Notes: generated from the letters alone by a model not told the origin. A stretch of DNA of 19,634 nucleotides from Betaproteobacteria bacterium (GCA_005884255.1 VBDL01000052.1:1-19634), one strand, 5' to 3'. Shown: positions 1-7,521, counted from the stretch's first letter. Made by a program: numbers and translations.

Positions 1-216
1 GTACAGCAGCAGGTCGAGCGGCCCCTCGAAGGCTTCGAGGAAGATCTCCAGCGCGTCGGGCGGGATGTACAGGTCCTGCGGCAGCGCGAACAGCGGCTCG
101 CCATACAGGCGCGCGACGGCGACGTTATCGACCACGCCGGGGCTGTCGGCCACCTCGGCGGGCGGCTCGATCGGAGGCTCAGGCGCCGGTGGCGGCACCA
201 GGTGGAGGTCGCTCAC
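1..216 (-). CDS. scpA: Segregation and condensation protein A (partial, N-terminal 72 aa)
   Basis: This is the amino-terminal end of ScpA, the kleisin subunit that joins the SMC dimer and ScpB to form the bacterial condensin that compacts and segregates the chromosome. Only 72 codons lie in the window and the gene runs off the left edge. After a Pro/Glu-rich leader of about 45 residues the sequence reaches the family signature FEGPLDLLLY (residues 63-72), which normally opens the SMC-binding N-terminal domain. The chosen start is the GTG at 216. It lies 15 bases after the stop of the DUF3460 gene, and no ATG occurs in frame further upstream before that stop. No strong Shine-Dalgarno is visible, so translation may depend on the upstream gene. 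The DUF3460-scpA order is common in Burkholderiales, which supports the call. The start codon is less certain than the identity. Confidence 0.88.
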   Translation of the reverse strand, partial: MSDLHLVPPPAPEPPIEPPAEVADSPGVVDNVAVARLYGEPLFALPQDLYIPPDALEIFLEAFEGPLDLLLY

Positions 217-231
217 GGGGAAACCGGCAGG

Positions 232-438
232 TCAGGGCGTCGTCTTCGTGCCGTAGACGTAAGGCTGCTGCGGCACGCCCGCCTGCTTGTAGGCCGCCAG
301 TGCCTCGCGGTCCAGCGGTTTGTCCCAGAGCAGCGCACGGCCCGCGCGCTGCTCGGCTTCGAGCGTCGGCTTCTTGGCCCGCAGCTCGTCGATGAGCTGG
401 GTGACGTCGGACTTGTAGGGCTTCCAGAACAGCGGCAT
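232..438 (-). CDS. DUF3460 family small protein
   Basis: A 68-residue soluble, charged protein beginning MPLFWKPYKSDVTQLIDELR. This matches my memory of the DUF3460 family, short betaproteobacterial proteins of about 60-70 residues that are typically encoded just upstream of scpA. The conserved features visible are the FWKPYKSDVT opening, a helical charged middle, the LLWDK motif at residues 36-40, and a C-terminal tail ending YVYGTKTTP. There is no signal peptide or membrane segment. Its function is unknown. The ATG at 438 is preferred over longer in-frame starts because everything upstream of it is low-complexity, and part of it is the intergenic repeat at 483-553. The gene is almost certainly cotranscribed with scpA, whose start lies 15 bases downstream. 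Confidence 0.85.
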   Translation of the reverse strand: MPLFWKPYKSDVTQLIDELRAKKPTLEAEQRAGRALLWDKPLDREALAAYKQAGVPQQPYVYGTKTTP

Positions 439-482
439 GGCAGGCGGTCGGCAGAGGGAACGCGCCATTTTAGCGAGTCGCC

Positions 483-553
483 GCCGCGCCGGGCCGCCCC
501 AAGCAAGGCGACACCCTCTGGGAGGGTGGTCGCGGTACCCCCGCGGCCGGGTG
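483..553. repeat. Double-hairpin intergenic repeat, copy 1
   Basis: A 71-bp element that matches positions 2761-2830 at about 65 of 71 aligned positions (five substitutions and one single-base gap, counted by eye). It contains a perfect 7-bp stem, CACCCTC/GAGGGTG at 512-518 and 522-528, followed by a second GC stem, GGTCGCGG/CCGCGGCC, with one T-G wobble. It fills the gap between the 228-aa protein gene and the DUF3460 gene, both on the minus strand. A role as a transcript-end or mRNA-stability element of the REP type is inference. Confidence 0.8.
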
Positions 554-559
554 TCGTCA

Positions 560-1246
560 TCAGCGGGGTTCGATGATCTGGACGATTTGTCCGGAGGCGG
601 TGAAGGTGTTCGGCTCCCCCAGCCACCACTTCGCCAATTCGTCAAGCAGCTCGGTGCCCACCCGCTGCGCCGGGAACTCGACGATCAGCGATTCCAGGCG
701 ATCGAAATTGGTGGTGGTGAACTGCAGCTTGCCCTGCTCGTGGTCGGGCACGGCGCGCGCGCCGACGCGCACATCGGCATCGAACTCGAAGCGCGACGCA
801 CGGAACTTGCCGGTAACGTCGTCGCGCAGCATGTCCACCGGTGCCACGATGCCGGCTTGCTGGATGCGCGTGGCCACGCGCTCGGCTTCCGGAGGGAAGT
901 CCTTGGTGATTTCCATGCGCCGGCCGCCGCGCACCCAGCAGGTGATGACCGCGTGGTCGTAGAGCTCGAGGTCGCGCATGCGCTTGCGCCGCGAATCGAT
1001 GCGGAAATCCTCGAAGTGCAGGCGCTCGAGCATGCCGTCGAGCGTGTTGGCGGTGTCGAACACCCAGCGCCCGCGCGCCGGCGGCCGGATCACGTTGAGG
1101 TCGCGCGCCAGCTCCAGCCAGTACTGGAACACCGTCTTGCAGGCCGCATCGGTGAGCATGGCGTTGCGCTCGAAGGCGGCCTCGTCGATGCGCTGCTGCT
1201 TCTGCAGCGCCTGCGCCTGCTTCTTCAGATCGTCGAGGAATCCCAT
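560..1246 (-). CDS. Conserved hypothetical protein, 228 aa
   Basis: I do not recognise a named family. The 228-residue product is soluble, with no signal peptide or membrane segment. It opens with a charged helical stretch (MGFLDDLKKQAQALQKQQRI), which may be coiled-coil. The remainder looks like a mixed alpha/beta fold with the run RMRDLELYDHAVITCWVRGG near residues 89-108 and a conserved-looking KWWLGEPNTF near 206-215. The ATG at 1246 is chosen because the reading frame upstream of it is antisense to the CYTH-CHAD gene and has no protein-like character. The gene is divergent from the CYTH-CHAD gene with only 39 bases between the two starts, so the two probably share a promoter region. Its stop codon lies 6 bases beyond the repeat at 483-553. 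It is probably a lineage-restricted Burkholderiales protein. The coding call is fairly secure, but I can assign no function. Confidence 0.72.
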   Translation of the reverse strand: MGFLDDLKKQAQALQKQQRIDEAAFERNAMLTDAACKTVFQYWLELARDLNVIRPPARGRWVFDTANTLDGMLERLHFEDFRIDSRRKRMRDLELYDHAVITCWVRGGRRMEITKDFPPEAERVATRIQQAGIVAPVDMLRDDVTGKFRASRFEFDADVRVGARAVPDHEQGKLQFTTTNFDRLESLIVEFPAQRVGTELLDELAKWWLGEPNTFTASGQIVQIIEPR

Positions 1247-1285
1247 GGTGTGCAGGATAGCGCGGGGCGCAAAATCCTCGAGACC

Positions 1286-2755
1286 ATGTTTGAGGTGGAG
1301 CTGAAGTTTCAGGTGCCCGAAGGCGCGCTGCCGGGTGTGCGCAGGGCGCTGATGCGCGGGCGTACGCAGCGCCAGCGCCTGCAGGCTCACTACCACGACA
1401 CCGCCGATCGCGCGCTCGCGCGCGCCGGCATGGCCCTGCGCCTGCGCAAGGAGGGGCGCGCCTGGGTGCAGACGCTGAAGGCCGCCGGCACCCACCCGCT
1501 GCAGCGCCTGGAGCACAACGTGCGCGTCGCCGCCGGCCCCGCCGGGCAGGCGCCCGCGCTGGACGTGCAGCGCCACGCCGGCTCGCCGGCCGGCGAGGCC
1601 TTGCTGGCGCTGCTGCGCGAGGCCGGCGACCCGCCGCTGCAGCTGCGCTACCGCAGCGACATCCGCCGCACGCGGCGCGAGCTGCGCAGCGCGGGCGCTC
1701 GCATCGAGCTGGCGCTGGACGAAGGCGAGCTGGCGGCCGGTGAGCGCCGCCTGCCGGTGTGCGAGCTCGAGCTTGAGCTGCTCAGCGGCGGCCTGCCCGC
1801 GCTGCTCGCCGTGGCCGCGCGCTGGGCGGCACAGCACGGGCTGTGGCTGGATGTGCGCAGCAAGGCCGAGCGTGGCGACCGCCTGGCCGAGGGCCGCGAG
1901 CGCGGCGAGCCCGTGAAGTCACGCGCCCCCGAATTGGCGCGCAGCACGCCTCCGGCGCAGGCGTCGCGCGCCATGCTGCACGCCGGGCTGCAGCAGGTGC
2001 TGGCCAATGCCGCCGAGGTGGCCGGCGGCGACTACGAGACCGAGCACGTGCACCAGTTGCGCGTCGGGCTGCGGCGGCTGCGCACGGCGCTGCGCCTGTT
2101 CGGCGACGTGGCTGCGGACGTCGATGCGGGCTGGGAGTCTCGGCTGGCCGAGCCCTTTCGTCGCCTCGGCGCCGCACGCGATCGCGACGCGCTCGCTGCC
2201 AGCCTGTTGCCCCAGCTGCAGGCTGACGGGGCGCCCGCATTGACCTTGCCGGCGCAAGCCGGCGACGATGCGGCGGCCCTGGTGCGCGAGCCCGGCTTCG
2301 CAGCGCTGCTGCTGGAGCTGCTCGGCTTCGTGGCCGCGGACGCGCCGCCGCCCGAGTCGCCGGGCGCGCTGGACAAGCTGGCCGCCAAGCGCCTGCAGCG
2401 CCTGCATGAGCAACTGGCCGACGATGCGCCGCACTTTTGCGATCTGCCCGACCCGCTGCGCCACCGCGCGCGCAAGCGCGTGAAGCGCCTGCGCTACGGC
2501 CTCGAGTTCGTGGCCCCGCTGCTGCGCGGCAAGGCGCTGGCGCGCTACCTCGATGCGCTGGGCGACGCGCAGGATGCGCTGGGCGCCTACAACGACCTGG
2601 TGGTCGCGCACGCGCTGTTCGAGCGCAGTGTGGCCGAGCAGCCGCAGGCCTGGTTCGCGCTCGGCTGGATCGCCGCGAAGCGCCCGCGCGTGGCGCGCGA
2701 CTGCGAGCGCGCGCTGAAGGCGCTGGCGAAGGCGCCGCGCCCCTGGAAAGGCTAG
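1286..2755 (+). CDS. CYTH and CHAD domain-containing protein
   Basis: A 489-residue cytoplasmic protein. Residues 1 to about 200 form a CYTH (triphosphate tunnel) domain: the diagnostic ExExK motif is EVELK at 3-7, followed by YHDTADRALARAGMALRLRK (36-55) and the acidic strand ELELELL (160-166). CYTH enzymes bind triphosphate-containing substrates with divalent metal, and many bacterial members are inorganic triphosphatases. From about residue 225 a CHAD domain follows, with its hallmark basic helix HQLRVGLRRLR (256-266) and a second basic helix HRARKRVKRLRYGLEF near the C-terminus. CHAD domains are alpha-helical and bind polyphosphate. The ATG at 1286 is chosen because it places the ExExK motif at the extreme N-terminus, as in the family; any longer frame is antisense to the divergent 228-aa gene. 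A role in polyphosphate or triphosphate metabolism is family knowledge; the actual substrate is not known. Confidence 0.9.
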   Translation: MFEVELKFQVPEGALPGVRRALMRGRTQRQRLQAHYHDTADRALARAGMALRLRKEGRAWVQTLKAAGTHPLQRLEHNVRVAAGPAGQAPALDVQRHAGSPAGEALLALLREAGDPPLQLRYRSDIRRTRRELRSAGARIELALDEGELAAGERRLPVCELELELLSGGLPALLAVAARWAAQHGLWLDVRSKAERGDRLAEGRERGEPVKSRAPELARSTPPAQASRAMLHAGLQQVLANAAEVAGGDYETEHVHQLRVGLRRLRTALRLFGDVAADVDAGWESRLAEPFRRLGAARDRDALAASLLPQLQADGAPALTLPAQAGDDAAALVREPGFAALLLELLGFVAADAPPPESPGALDKLAAKRLQRLHEQLADDAPHFCDLPDPLRHRARKRVKRLRYGLEFVAPLLRGKALARYLDALGDAQDALGAYNDLVVAHALFERSVAEQPQAWFALGWIAAKRPRVARDCERALKALAKAPRPWKG

Positions 2756-2760
2756 CCGCT

Positions 2761-2830
2761 GCCGCGCCGGGCCGCCCCAAGCAAAGCGGCACCCTCTCGG
2801 AGGGTGGTCGCGGTACGCCGCGACCGGGTG
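2761..2830. repeat. Double-hairpin intergenic repeat, copy 2
   Basis: Second copy of the element at 483-553. It contains two perfect stems in tandem: CACCCTC/GAGGGTG (2790-2796 and 2800-2806, loop TCG) and GGTCGCGG/CCGCGACC (2806-2813 and 2818-2825, loop TACG). It sits between two genes that converge on it, the CYTH-CHAD gene (stop at 2755) and the SulP gene (stop at 2835). A bidirectional transcript-end function is therefore plausible, although no T-tract follows either stem. Confidence 0.82.
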
Positions 2831-2834
2831 CTCT

Positions 2835-4441
2835 CTAGAACACCGCTTCGCTGATCGTCGGCACGATGTTGTCGCTGCCGATCAGCGCCTCGAAGCCCGA
2901 GCGCTGCATCAGCGACAGCGGCTGCTCGTTGACGTTGGCGAACACCAGCCCGATGCCCTGGCGCTGCAGCGTGCGGTGCAGCTGCTGCAGCGCGTCGAGG
3001 CCCGAGTTGTCCAGTGAAATGAGGCGGTGCATCTCGAGCACCACGGCGCGCGTGCCCGGTGGCAGCTGTGCCGGCAGCGCCTCGATCTTGCCCACCGCGC
3101 CGAAGAACAGCGAGCCGTAGAGTTCGAACACCTGCACGCCCGGCGGCATGTCGTGCTCGGTGTGCGGGTGCACGCTGAACAAGGTGCCCATGCGGTAGAT
3201 GAAGAAGAGGCAGGCCAGCACCAGGCCCACCTGCACGGCCACCGTGAGGTCGAAGATCACCGTCATCAGGAAGGTGCCGACAAGGATGATGCGGTGTTCC
3301 AGGCCACGAAGAGCAGGATGCCGGCCAGCGCGGCCAGTGGCACGTTGGCCGCCAGCGGCGCCGCCGCAAGCACCACGATGAGCACGGTCAGCGCATGCAC
3401 GATGCCCGCCATCGGGCTGGTAGCGCCGGCGCGCACATTGGTCACCGTGCGCGCGATGGTCCCCGTGGCGGGGATGCCGCCGAAGAAGGGCGCCACGAAA
3501 TTGGCCACGCCCTGCGCCATCAGCTCCTGGTTCGGGTCGTGCCGCGGCAGCTCGATGAGGTTGTCGGCCACCCGTGCGCACAGCAGCGACTCGATGGCGC
3601 CGAGCAGCGCGATGGTGATGGTCGGAATGACCAGCTGCTTGACCGTCTCCCAGGTGAAGTCGGGCAGCGCGAAGGCCGGCAGCGCGCGCGGAATGCCGCC
3701 GAAGCGCGTGCCGATGGTCTCCACCGGCAGCTGCAGCAGCGCGCTCTCGACCGTCAGCGTCGTCAGCGCGATGATCGGCCCTGGCATGCGCGAGGCCATG
3801 CGGAACGGCCGCTGCTGCAGCAGCACGTCGGGCAGCACCGTGCTGCCCGGCTTGAACAGCCGTGGCCACGCGAACAGGCCGCCGAAGCAGGCCACGCCGA
3901 TGGCTAGCGCATAGGGGTTCAGCGTGCCGATGTGCGTGGCGAAGGCGTGGATCTGCGAGAAGAAGTCGGCCGGCAGCTTGTCCAGCTGCAAGCCCAGCAG
4001 GTCGCGCACCTGGGACAGCGCGATCAGCACCGCGATGCCGTTGGTGAAGCCGATGACGATGGTGATCGGGATGTAGCGCACCAGGGCGCCGAGCTTGAAC
4101 AGCCCGAGCACGAACAGCAGCAGCCCGGCGAGCATCGTCGCGATCAGCAGGTTGGCCAGGCCGTAGCGCTGCACGATGCCGTAGACGATGACGATGAAGG
4201 CGCCCGCCGGCCCGCCGATCTGCACGCTGGAGCCGCCGAGCGCGGAGATCAGCAGGCCGGCGATGATGGCGGTGAACAGGCCCTGCTCGGGCTTGACGCC
4301 CGACGCGATGGCGAAGGCCATGGCCAGCGGCAGCGCGACGATGCCCACGGTGACGCCGGCGCCCACATCGCGCCAGAACTGATGGCTGGTGTAGCCGCGC
4401 AGGCTGTCGAGCAGGCGCGGGCGAAAGCGTTGCAAGTCCAT
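2835..4441 (-). pseudogene. SulP family anion transporter, disrupted by internal deletion and frameshift
   Basis: The first part, from the ATG at 4441, reads as a typical SulP permease (sulfate, bicarbonate or related anion transporter in the inner membrane). It begins MDLQRFRPRLLDSLRGYTSH and contains GGSSVQIGGPAGAF and many hydrophobic segments, as far as LAGILLFVAWN near 3296. The frame then breaks. The next recognisable family sequence, HRIILVGTFLMTVIFDLTV, is in a different frame, and it continues into an intact C-terminal STAS domain (SLFFGAV, then LEMHRLISLDNSGLDAL) ending at 2835. SulP proteins normally have roughly 16-17 residues between the AWN and the RIIL segments, and these are absent. 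The lesion is therefore a deletion of about 50 bases that is not a multiple of three, rather than a one-base error. As read, translation would stop in the shifted frame soon after and lose the last membrane segment and the STAS domain. The gene lies 13 bases after the ribbon-helix-helix gene and is probably cotranscribed with it. Confidence 0.8.
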
Positions 4442-4454
4442 GTGGCCCCGCCTG

Positions 4455-4685
4455 TCAACGTCGGGCCGCGCGCTTGCTCGCGCGCGGCTTGCGCTGGGCG
4501 GCGGGCGTCTCGGCCGCCGGCAGGCCACTGGGCACGTAGCTCACGCCATGCTGCGCCAGGTAGTCGCGGATTAGCTGGCGCACCACCTGCGAAGGCGTCA
4601 GGTCCTGCAGCGCACACAGGCGCTCGAACGCGGCCTTCTTGGCGGGGTCGATCAGCAGCGTGAGTCGAGCCGTTTTCAGTTCCAT
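4455..4685 (-). CDS. Ribbon-helix-helix (CopG-like) small DNA-binding protein
   Basis: A 76-residue protein with the layout of a ribbon-helix-helix regulator. It has one N-terminal beta strand (TARLTLLI, residues 5-12), helix A (about 14-27), and the turn LTPSQ leading into helix B (VVRQLIRDYLAQH, 34-46), followed by a Lys/Arg-rich tail (QRKPRASKRAARR). In RHH proteins two strands pair in the dimer and insert into the major groove, and such regulators usually repress their own promoter. The ATG at 4685 is preferred over an in-frame start 12 codons upstream because it follows a GAGGG ribosome-binding sequence and places the strand at the N-terminus. It heads a probable operon with the SulP gene. 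The upstream region contains a perfect inverted repeat (4703-4726) that is a candidate operator. Its targets are not known. Confidence 0.78.
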   Translation of the reverse strand: MELKTARLTLLIDPAKKAAFERLCALQDLTPSQVVRQLIRDYLAQHGVSYVPSGLPAAETPAAQRKPRASKRAARR

Positions 4686-4702
4686 GCGCCCTCGGCATGT
4701 TA

Positions 4703-4726
4703 ATGCGATGTGCGTTGGCATCGCAT
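4703..4726. promoter_or_regulatory. Candidate operator: perfect 8-bp inverted repeat
   Basis: ATGCGATG and CATCGCAT form a perfect inverted repeat with an 8-base spacer (half-sites 4703-4710 and 4719-4726). It lies between the divergent starts of the ribbon-helix-helix gene and the spermidine-synthase-like gene. It overlaps the -35 box of the rightward promoter and abuts the -10 box of the leftward one. That geometry would let one bound repressor block both promoters. Binding by the adjacent RHH protein is inference. Confidence 0.5.
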
Positions 4727-4742
4727 CCTACTGGCATAGAAT
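4715..4742 (+). promoter_or_regulatory. Sigma-70-type promoter for the spermidine-synthase-like gene
   Basis: The -35 box TTGGCA (4715-4720) and -10 box TAGAAT (4737-4742) are separated by 16 bases, and each matches five of six consensus positions. Transcription would start near 4749, giving a very short leader before the ATG at 4763. The -35 box overlaps the inverted repeat at 4703-4726. Confidence 0.55.
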
Positions 4743-4753
4743 TCGCTTTACAA
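4725..4753 (-). promoter_or_regulatory. Sigma-70-type promoter for the RHH-SulP operon
   Basis: Read on the minus strand, TTGTAA (4748-4753) and TAGGAT (4725-4730) are separated by 17 bases, each matching four of six consensus positions. The -10 box overlaps the end of the inverted repeat. The predicted start of transcription falls inside the repeat, which fits autorepression. The promoter overlaps the divergent rightward promoter. Confidence 0.4.
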
Positions 4754-4762
4754 GCGGCGACG

Positions 4763-5434
4763 ATGTTCAACGAGCTTTATCCCAGCGATCCCGACCGCGT
4801 GAAGCCTTTCGTCTACGAGGACGCGGGCACGCTGTCGCTGCACTTCGACATCTCGGCCATCCAGAGCCGCATGCGCCGCGACGATCCCGCCGCGCTGGAC
4901 CTCGACTACACGCGCGCGATGATGGGCTGCCTGCTGTTCGAGCCGCAGCCCAAGTCCATGCTGATGATCGGGCTGGGCGGCGGCTCGCTGCCCAAGTACT
5001 GCCGCAAGCATCTGCCGCAGGCCGACATCACGGTGGTCGAGATCAACCCGCACGTCATCGCCATGCGCGAAACCTTCTGCGTGCCGCCCGACGATGCCCG
5101 CTTTCGCGTGCTGTGCGACGACGGCGCGGCCTTCGTCGCGACGGCGCCGCCGCGCCACGACGTGATCCTCGTCGACGGATTCAGCTACGACGGGCAGCCC
5201 GAGGCCTTGAGCACGCCCGCGTTCTATGCCGATTGCCGCGCGGCGCTGGCCGCGGGCGGTGTGCTGGTGGTCAACCTGCACGCCGATGGCGGCAACCGCG
5301 TCGTGTTTGCTTGCGACGAGCGGGCGATGCGCCGCTGCGCCGCCGAATTCCGCCCGCGCCTGGCGGCGCTGGACGAGGTGCACCGGCGCACGCTGCGCGG
5401 CTGCGCCGAGCGCCTGGCTCGCGCGCTGGCTTAG
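4763..5434 (+). CDS. Spermidine synthase-like SAM-dependent enzyme
   Basis: A 223-residue protein with the Rossmann-type SAM/decarboxy-SAM-binding fold of the spermidine synthase family. It shows LDYTRAMMG (48-56), the glycine-rich loop MLMIGLGGGSLPKYC (66-80), the ribose-binding acidic strand VVEINPHVIAM (91-101), and VILVDGF (134-140) with NLHADGG (171-177) further on. It is shorter than classical SpeE (about 280 residues). The active-site segment that in SpeE reads like DSTDP is DGFSYDG here, so aminopropyl transfer to putrescine is not assured. Such proteins are often annotated as spermidine synthase only by similarity. The ATG at 4763 is chosen because it lies about 14 bases from the predicted transcription start and begins the family-like sequence MFNELYPSD. 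Its stop codon overlaps the stop codon of metG on the other strand. Confidence 0.75.
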   Translation: MFNELYPSDPDRVKPFVYEDAGTLSLHFDISAIQSRMRRDDPAALDLDYTRAMMGCLLFEPQPKSMLMIGLGGGSLPKYCRKHLPQADITVVEINPHVIAMRETFCVPPDDARFRVLCDDGAAFVATAPPRHDVILVDGFSYDGQPEALSTPAFYADCRAALAAGGVLVVNLHADGGNRVVFACDERAMRRCAAEFRPRLAALDEVHRRTLRGCAERLARALA

Positions 5435-7488
5435 CGCACTCTCATGCCGGGGGTGGCGCCCGGCCAAGGCTCCAGCACATAGAGGCCCGGCTCGGCCTTC
5501 TCGTCGGCATGCGAGGCGGCCAGCACCATGCCTTCGCTGATGCCGAACTTCATCTTTCGCGGCGCGAGGTTGGCCACCATCACGGTGAACTTGCCGATCA
5601 GGTCTGCGGGTTGGTAGGCCGAACGGATGCCCGAGAACACGTTGCGAAGGCGTGGGCGCCCCTGCGGGTCGGGCCCCTCGCCGATGTCCAACGTCAGGCG
5701 CAGCAGCTTGTCGCTGCCTTCGACCGTCTCGGCATCGACGATCTTCGCGATGCGCAGGTCGACCTTTGCAAAGTCGCCGATCGCGATCTCCGGCGCGATG
5801 TCCTCGCCGCCGGGGCTGACCTTCGCCGCGGCCGGCGGCTCGAACAGCGCATCGAGCAGCTTGGGGTCGACGCGCTGCATCAGGTGCTGGTACTGGCCGA
5901 TGGTGTGCGCGCCGAGCGGGCGTGATGCGTCGTCGAAGGTCATCGGCTCGATGCGCAGGAAGGCCTCGACCTGGCGGCTCAGCGCGGGCAGCACGAGATA
6001 GAGCGTGAGCAGGCGGAACGCCTCGATGCACACGGTGCACACGTCGTGCAGTGCGGCCTCCTGGCCCTCTTGCTTGGCCAGATCCCACGGCTTGTGCTGG
6101 TCGACGTACTCGTTCACGCGGTCGGCCAGCAGCATCACCTCGCGCACCGCCTTGCCGAACTCGCGCTCCTCGTAGAGCTCTTCGAGGTTCGGCCGTGCCG
6201 CGCGCAGGTGCTCGAGCACCACGTTGCCTTCGACGCCGACGTCGCCGGACAGGCGCCCGTCGAAGCGCTTGCTGAGGAAGCCAGCGGCGCGGCTGGCGAT
6301 GTTGATGTATTTGCCGACGAGGTCGCTGTTGACGCGGGCGACGAAGTCGTCGGGGTTGAAGTCGACGTCTTCGACCTTGGCGTTGAGCTTGGCCGCGATG
6401 TAGTAGCGCAGCCACTCGGCGTTCATGCCGAGCTCGAGGTACTTCAGCGGCGAGATGCCGGTACCGCGGCTCTTGCTCATCTTCTCGCCGCTCACGGTGA
6501 TGAAGCCGTGCACGAACACGTGGTTCGGCGTCTTGCGGCCGCTGAAGTGCAGCATCGCCGGCCAGAACAGCGTGTGGAAGTAGGTGATGTCCTTGCCGAT
6601 GAAGTGGATCTGCTCGACCTGCGGGTCGGCCATGAAGGCGTCGAAGTCCAGGTTCTTCTTGCCGAAGTAGTTCTTCAGCGATGCGAGGTAGCCCACCGGC
6701 GCGTCGAGCCAGACGTAGAAGTACTTGTCGTCGGTGTCGGGAATGCGGATGCCGAAGTAGGGCGCATCGCGGCTGATGTCCCAGTCGGCGAGGCCGCCAT
6801 GGCCATGCTCGTCGGTGGCGAACCACTCGCGGATCTTGTTGAGCACCTCGGGTTGCAGGCGCCCCGGCGCGTGCGTCCATTCCTTGAGGTAATCGAGGCA
6901 GCGCTGCGACGACAGCTCGAAGAAGTGGTGCGCGCTGCTCTTCATCACCGGCGTCGCGCCGCTCAGGGCCGAGTATGGGTTCTTCAGCTCGGTGGGGGCA
7001 TACACCGCGCCGCACACCTCGCAGGAGTCGCCGTACTGGTCCTTCGCGCCGCAGCGCGGGCACTCGCCCTTGATGTAGCGGTCGGGCAGGAACATGTTCT
7101 TCACCGGGTCGAAGAACTGCGCGATCGTTCGCTCGGCAATCAGGCCCTGCTTGCGCAGCGCGCGGTAGATGTCCTGCGCCAGCTCGTGGTTCTCCGGGCC
7201 GTCGGTGGAGTGCCAGTTGTCGAAGCCGATGTGAAAGCCGTCGAGGTATTGCTGGCGCCCGGCAGCGATCTCGGCCACGAACTCCTGCGGCGTCTTGCCG
7301 GCCTTTTCGGCGGCAATCATGATCGGCGCGCCGTGTGCATCGTCGGCGCAGACGAAGTGCACCTCGTTGCCGCGCATGCGCTGGTAACGCACCCAGATGT
7401 CGGCCTGGATGTACTCCATCATGTGGCCGACGTGGAAGGCGGCGTTGGCGTAGGGCAGGGCGGTGGTGACGAAGAGCTTGCGGGGCAT
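5431..7488 (-). CDS. metG: Methionine--tRNA ligase
   Basis: Methionyl-tRNA synthetase, 685 residues, charges initiator and elongator tRNA-Met in the cytoplasm. The class I catalytic domain begins at once (MPRKLFVTTALPYANA) with the HIGH-type motif HVGH at 19-22 and KMSKS at 336-340. The connective insertion carries four zinc-ligand cysteines, C143, C146, C156 and C159, the single-knuckle type with CPRCG and CEVCG. An anticodon-binding helical domain follows. From about residue 571 there is a C-terminal tRNA-binding (EMAP/Trbp111-like) domain starting DFAKVDLRIAKIV, which promotes dimerisation and tRNA binding. Length and architecture match full-length MetG of Proteobacteria. The ATG at 7488 fits the family N-terminus exactly, but no good Shine-Dalgarno precedes it. 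A TAGAAT -10-like box lies at 7522-7527 on the minus strand. Confidence 0.97.
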   Translation of the reverse strand: MPRKLFVTTALPYANAAFHVGHMMEYIQADIWVRYQRMRGNEVHFVCADDAHGAPIMIAAEKAGKTPQEFVAEIAAGRQQYLDGFHIGFDNWHSTDGPENHELAQDIYRALRKQGLIAERTIAQFFDPVKNMFLPDRYIKGECPRCGAKDQYGDSCEVCGAVYAPTELKNPYSALSGATPVMKSSAHHFFELSSQRCLDYLKEWTHAPGRLQPEVLNKIREWFATDEHGHGGLADWDISRDAPYFGIRIPDTDDKYFYVWLDAPVGYLASLKNYFGKKNLDFDAFMADPQVEQIHFIGKDITYFHTLFWPAMLHFSGRKTPNHVFVHGFITVSGEKMSKSRGTGISPLKYLELGMNAEWLRYYIAAKLNAKVEDVDFNPDDFVARVNSDLVGKYINIASRAAGFLSKRFDGRLSGDVGVEGNVVLEHLRAARPNLEELYEEREFGKAVREVMLLADRVNEYVDQHKPWDLAKQEGQEAALHDVCTVCIEAFRLLTLYLVLPALSRQVEAFLRIEPMTFDDASRPLGAHTIGQYQHLMQRVDPKLLDALFEPPAAAKVSPGGEDIAPEIAIGDFAKVDLRIAKIVDAETVEGSDKLLRLTLDIGEGPDPQGRPRLRNVFSGIRSAYQPADLIGKFTVMVANLAPRKMKFGISEGMVLAASHADEKAEPGLYVLEPWPGATPGMRVR

Positions 7489-7521
7489 GGCAGGACGCGG
7501 CCTTGAGCGTCAAAAGCGGGA

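Noticed and set aside
1247..1837. N-terminal extension of the 228-aa protein to a start at 1837
   Set aside because: The extension is antisense to the CYTH domain coding sequence and is Gln/Ala-rich without protein-like features.
4748..7513. A 921-codon minus-strand frame over metG and the spermidine-synthase-like gene
   Set aside because: Compositionally biased frame-shifted translation of metG; the true metG frame has HVGH, KMSKS and the zinc cysteines.
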